A DNA stretch of 64,000 nt from Coriaria nepalensis (Eukaryota; Streptophyta; Magnoliopsida; Cucurbitales; Coriariaceae). The position numbers were made by a program, and so were the translations under genes. The notes below the pieces were generated by a model that worked only from the letters and a program-made list of their open reading frames with translations, had not been told where the DNA came from and did no database searches. This document shows, piece after piece, positions 61,457-64,000 of this stretch. Position 1 is the first letter of the stretch; every line of letters begins with the position of its first letter. The DNA lies in NCBI GenBank assembly GCA_027186245.1, contig CP114482.1, forward strand, positions 26,493,209 to 26,557,208, read 5' to 3'.

Positions 61457-62315
61457 TGAAAATAGAATTTGTTCAAAATGCTTTCAAATGATTTAATGAC
61501 TAGAAGAGACTCAATGACATGATTGTAAGGCTAAAAAGATGCATAGTTGCCTTCAATTATTGAATTGAAAGTTCTGAACGAAAGTTGTGTTTGAAGTGCG
61601 AAAAAATAGAATTCTTTCGAATTACTTTTAATTGATTTAATGACTAGAGAAGACTCAATGACATGATTTTAAGGCTAAACAAACGCATAATTGCCTTCAA
61701 AAGATCAATTGCATGTTTTGCACAAAAGTCGTGTTTGAAATGCGAAAATAGAATTCGTTTGAATTGATTACGAATGATTTACTGACTAAAAGTGATTCAA
61801 TGACATGATTTTAAGGCTATACAAATGCCTAGTTGCCTTCAAAAGATCCATTGCAAGTTATGCACAAAAGCCGTGGTTGAGGTGCGAAAAAAGATTTCGT
61901 TTCAATTTCTTTGAAATGATTTAATTACTAGAAGAGACTCGATGACATGATTTCGAGGCTAAACAATGGATAATTTCCTGGAAAACATCAATTGCAAGTT
62001 ATGCACAAAAGTCTCGATTGAAGAGCGAAAATAGCATATGTTCAAAATGCTTTCAAATGATTTGATGACTAGAAGAGACTCAATGACATGATTGTAAGGC
62101 TAAAAAGATGCATAGTTGCCTTTAATTATTGAATTGAAAGTTCTGAACGAAAGTCGTGTTTGAAGTGCGAAAAAATAGAATTCTTTCGAATTACTTTTAG
62201 TTGATTTAATGACTAGAGAAGACTCAATGACATGATTTTAAGGCTAAACAAACGCATAATTGCATTCAATAGATCAATTGCATGTTTTGCACAAAAGTCG
62301 TGTTTGAAATGCGAA

Positions 62316-63732
62316 AATAGAATTCGTTTGAATTGATTTCGAATGATTTAGTGACTAAAAGTGACTCAATGACCTGATTTTAAAGCTATACAAATGCCTA
62401 GTTGCCTTCAAAAGATCCATTGCAAGTTCTGCACAAAAGCCGTGGTTGAGGTGCGAAAAAAGATTTCGTTCGAATTTCTTTGAAATGATTTAATTACTAA
62501 AAGAGACTCAGTGACATGATTTCAAGGCTAAACAATGGATAATTTGCTTGAAAACATCAATTGCAAGTTATGCACAAAAGTCTCGATTGAAGAGCGAAAA
62601 TAGAATTTGTTCAAAATGCTTTCAAATGATTTGATGACTAGAAGAGACTCAATGACATGATTTTAAGGCTAAAAAGATGCATATTTGCCTTCAATTATTG
62701 AATTGAAAGTTCTGAACGAAAGTCGTGTTTGAAGTGCGAAAAAATAGAATTCTTTCGAATTACTTTTAATTGATTTAATGACTAGAGAAGACTGAATGAT
62801 ATGATTTTAAGGCTAAACAAACGCATAATTGCCTTCAATAGATCAATTGCATGTTTTGCACAAAAGAAGTGTTTGAAATGCGAAAATAGAATTCGTTTGA
62901 ATTGATTACGAATGATTTACAGACCAAAAGTGATTCAATGACATGATTTTAAGGCTATACAAATGCCTAGTTGCCTTCAAAAGATCCATTGCAAGTTATG
63001 CACAAAAGCCGTGGTTGAGGTGCGAAAAAACATTTCATTTAAATTTCTTTGAAATGATTTAATTACTAGAACAGACTCGATGACATGATTTCAAGGCTAA
63101 ACAATGGATAATTTGCTTGAAAACATCAATTGCAAGTTATGCACAAAAGTATCGATTGAAGAGTGAAAATAGAATTTGTTCAAAATGCTTTCAAATGATT
63201 TAATGACTAGAAGAGACTCAATGACATGATTGTAAGGCTAAAAAGATGCATAGTTGCCTTTAATTATTGAATTGAAAGTTCTGAACGAAAGTTGTGTTTG
63301 AAGTGTGAAAAAATAGAATTCTTTCGAATTACTTTTAATTGATTTAATGACTAGAGAAGACTCAATGACATGATTTTAAGGCTAAACAAACGCATAATTG
63401 CCTTCAATAGATCAATTGCATGTTTTGCACAAAAGTCGTGTTTGAAATGCGAAAATAGAATTCGTTTAAATTGATTTCGAATGATTTACTGACTAAAAGT
63501 GACTCAATGACATGATTTTAAGGCTATACAAATGCCTAGTTGCCTTCAAATGATCCATTGCAAGTTATGCACAAAAGCCGTGGCTGAGGTGCGAAAAAAC
63601 ATTTCGTTTAAATTTCTTTGAAATGATTTAATTACTAGAACAGACTCGATGACATGATTTCAAGGCTAAACAATGGATAATTTGCTTGAAAACATCAATT
63701 GCAAGTTATGCACAAAAGTCTCGATTGAAGAG
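62316..63732 (+). repeat. Segmental duplication copy 2 (pairs with 60040-61456)
   Basis: Downstream copy of the four-unit-offset block. After 63732 the sequence no longer follows copy 1. It follows instead the unit found at about 62595 onward (GCATATTTGCC, then GACTGAATGATATG at 63931 as at 62793, an offset of 1138 bp). A second exchange with a two-unit offset therefore joins at this point. Confidence 0.8.
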
Positions 63733-64000
63733 CGAAAATAGAATTTGTTCAAAATGCTTTCAAATGATTTGATGACTAGAAGAGACTCAATGACATGATT
63801 TTAAGGCTAAAAAGATGCATATTTGCCTTCAATTATTGAATTGAAAGTTCTGAACGAAAGTCGTGTTTGAAGTGCGAAAAAATAGAATTCTTTCGAATTA
63901 CTTTTAATTGATTTAATGACTAGAGAAGACTGAATGATATGATTTTAAGGCTAAACAAACGCATAATTGCCTTCAATAGATCAATTGCATGTTTTGCACA
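63458..64000 (+). repeat. Final partial HOR unit, cut by the window edge
   Basis: A begins at 63458, B at 63600, C at 63741 and D at 63885. D is truncated after 116 of 142 bases. The truncation is the window end, not a biological boundary, so the array continues beyond. Likewise the window opens exactly on an EcoRI site of an A monomer, so neither edge of the array is in view. Confidence 0.95.

Larger units (their letters stand above)
1..64000 (+). repeat. Satellite array of tetrameric higher-order repeats (569 bp unit)
   Basis: The entire window is a head-to-tail tandem array. The GAATTCGTTTG that opens monomer A recurs at 1, 570, 1139, 1708 and 2277 and stays in register to 63458, giving a 569 bp period. 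Within each period four related but distinct monomers of 142, 141, 144 and 142 bp occur in fixed order. I count 111 complete units (one of them with six monomers) plus a final partial unit. All monomers face the same way, with no inversion and no inserted foreign sequence. Composition is AT-rich. All six frames are closed by stops within nearly every unit, which excludes a coding tandem repeat. Tetrameric HOR structure is typical of centromeric or pericentromeric satellites, so that location is my inference. The satellite family and the species are not recognised. Confidence 0.98.
51496..64000 (+). repeat. Homogenisation zone 6 (21 HOR units plus a partial one)
   Basis: Units here carry GTGGTTGAGGTGCG (or GTGGCTGAGG) in A, mostly GATTACGAAT at the A start, GAACAGACTCG or GAAGAGACTCG in B, GATTTTAACGCTAAAC in some D monomers (53691, 55399, 56535), CTCGGTTGAGGAGCG in some B monomers and, near the right end, AAAAACATTTCG at the A/B border with GACTGAATGATATG in D. 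No gene or foreign sequence is seen in these 12.5 kb. Confidence 0.8.

Noticed and set aside
1..64000. CRISPR-like array (regular direct repeats)
   Set aside because: The repeats are contiguous 142 bp monomers with no unique spacers, and no cas gene is present.
1..64000. Human or primate alpha satellite, or a CENP-B box array
   Set aside because: Monomer length (142 bp) and sequence do not fit. TTCGTTTGAATT in A resembles the first half of a CENP-B box, but the required CGGG in the second half is missing, so no box can be called.
1..64000. Transposon insertion or retroelement fragments
   Set aside because: No stretch departs from the A-B-C-D pattern; register check points account for the full length apart from the hybrid unit and indels of 1-13 bp.
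1..64000. Telomeric repeats or a subtelomeric junction
   Set aside because: No short G-rich telomere-type tandem is present, and neither edge of the window leaves the array.

Overview
The whole 64 kb window is one uninterrupted satellite DNA array. I find no protein-coding gene, RNA gene, transposon, CRISPR array, origin or other unique sequence in it. Every stretch reads as the same AT-rich (about one-third G+C by eye) tandem repeat, always in the same orientation. It therefore comes from a eukaryotic chromosome, most likely a centromeric, pericentromeric or other constitutive heterochromatin block. I do not recognise the family. The lengths (142 bp monomer, 569 bp higher-order unit) do not fit primate alpha satellite (171 bp), Arabidopsis-type satellite (about 178 bp) or rice CentO (155 bp). 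The species cannot be named from the sequence alone, and a plant or invertebrate is as plausible as anything else.

Architecture. Four diverged monomers, here called A (142 bp), B (141 bp), C (144 bp) and D (142 bp), follow one another in fixed order to make a 569 bp higher-order repeat (HOR). A monomers begin at 1, 570, 1139, 1708, 2277 and so on; check points further along are 9106, 20486, 23900, 29020, 29872, 32717, 38405, 45805, 51496 and 63458. That gives 111 complete units plus a partial one at the right edge, about 450 monomers. The one break in A-B-C-D order is a six-monomer unit at 29020-29871, where a C monomer changes into an A monomer mid-repeat. All four monomers share a conserved core (GACTCAATGACATGATTT in C and D, slightly varied in A and B). 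In the 3' half A resembles C and B resembles D, so the tetramer probably grew from an older dimer of about 284 bp.

Layout by variant composition. Diagnostic substitutions divide the array into six homogenisation zones: 1-9105, 9106-23899, 23900-32716, 32717-38404, 38405-51495 and 51496-64000. The boundaries are gradual to within a unit or two. Inside the zones are younger segmental duplications whose offsets are whole or half numbers of HOR units: 1138 bp (2 units), 1707 (3), 2276 (4), 2845 (5), 3983 (7) and 4834 (8.5). Several copies look identical over 1.2-1.7 kb. The clearest is a tandem pair of seven-unit (28-monomer, 3984 bp) blocks at 43528-47511 and 47512-51495.

How it works together. 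Nothing here encodes a product. The sequence behaves as a rapidly turning-over array maintained by unequal exchange and gene conversion. Any function would be structural, such as nucleosome phasing, a centromere or heterochromatin platform, or a source of satellite transcripts. The sequence offers testable hints: short dyads at monomer starts, a bZIP/AP-1-type heptamer in most A monomers, and CpG-biased variants suggesting cytosine methylation. None of these is proof of function.
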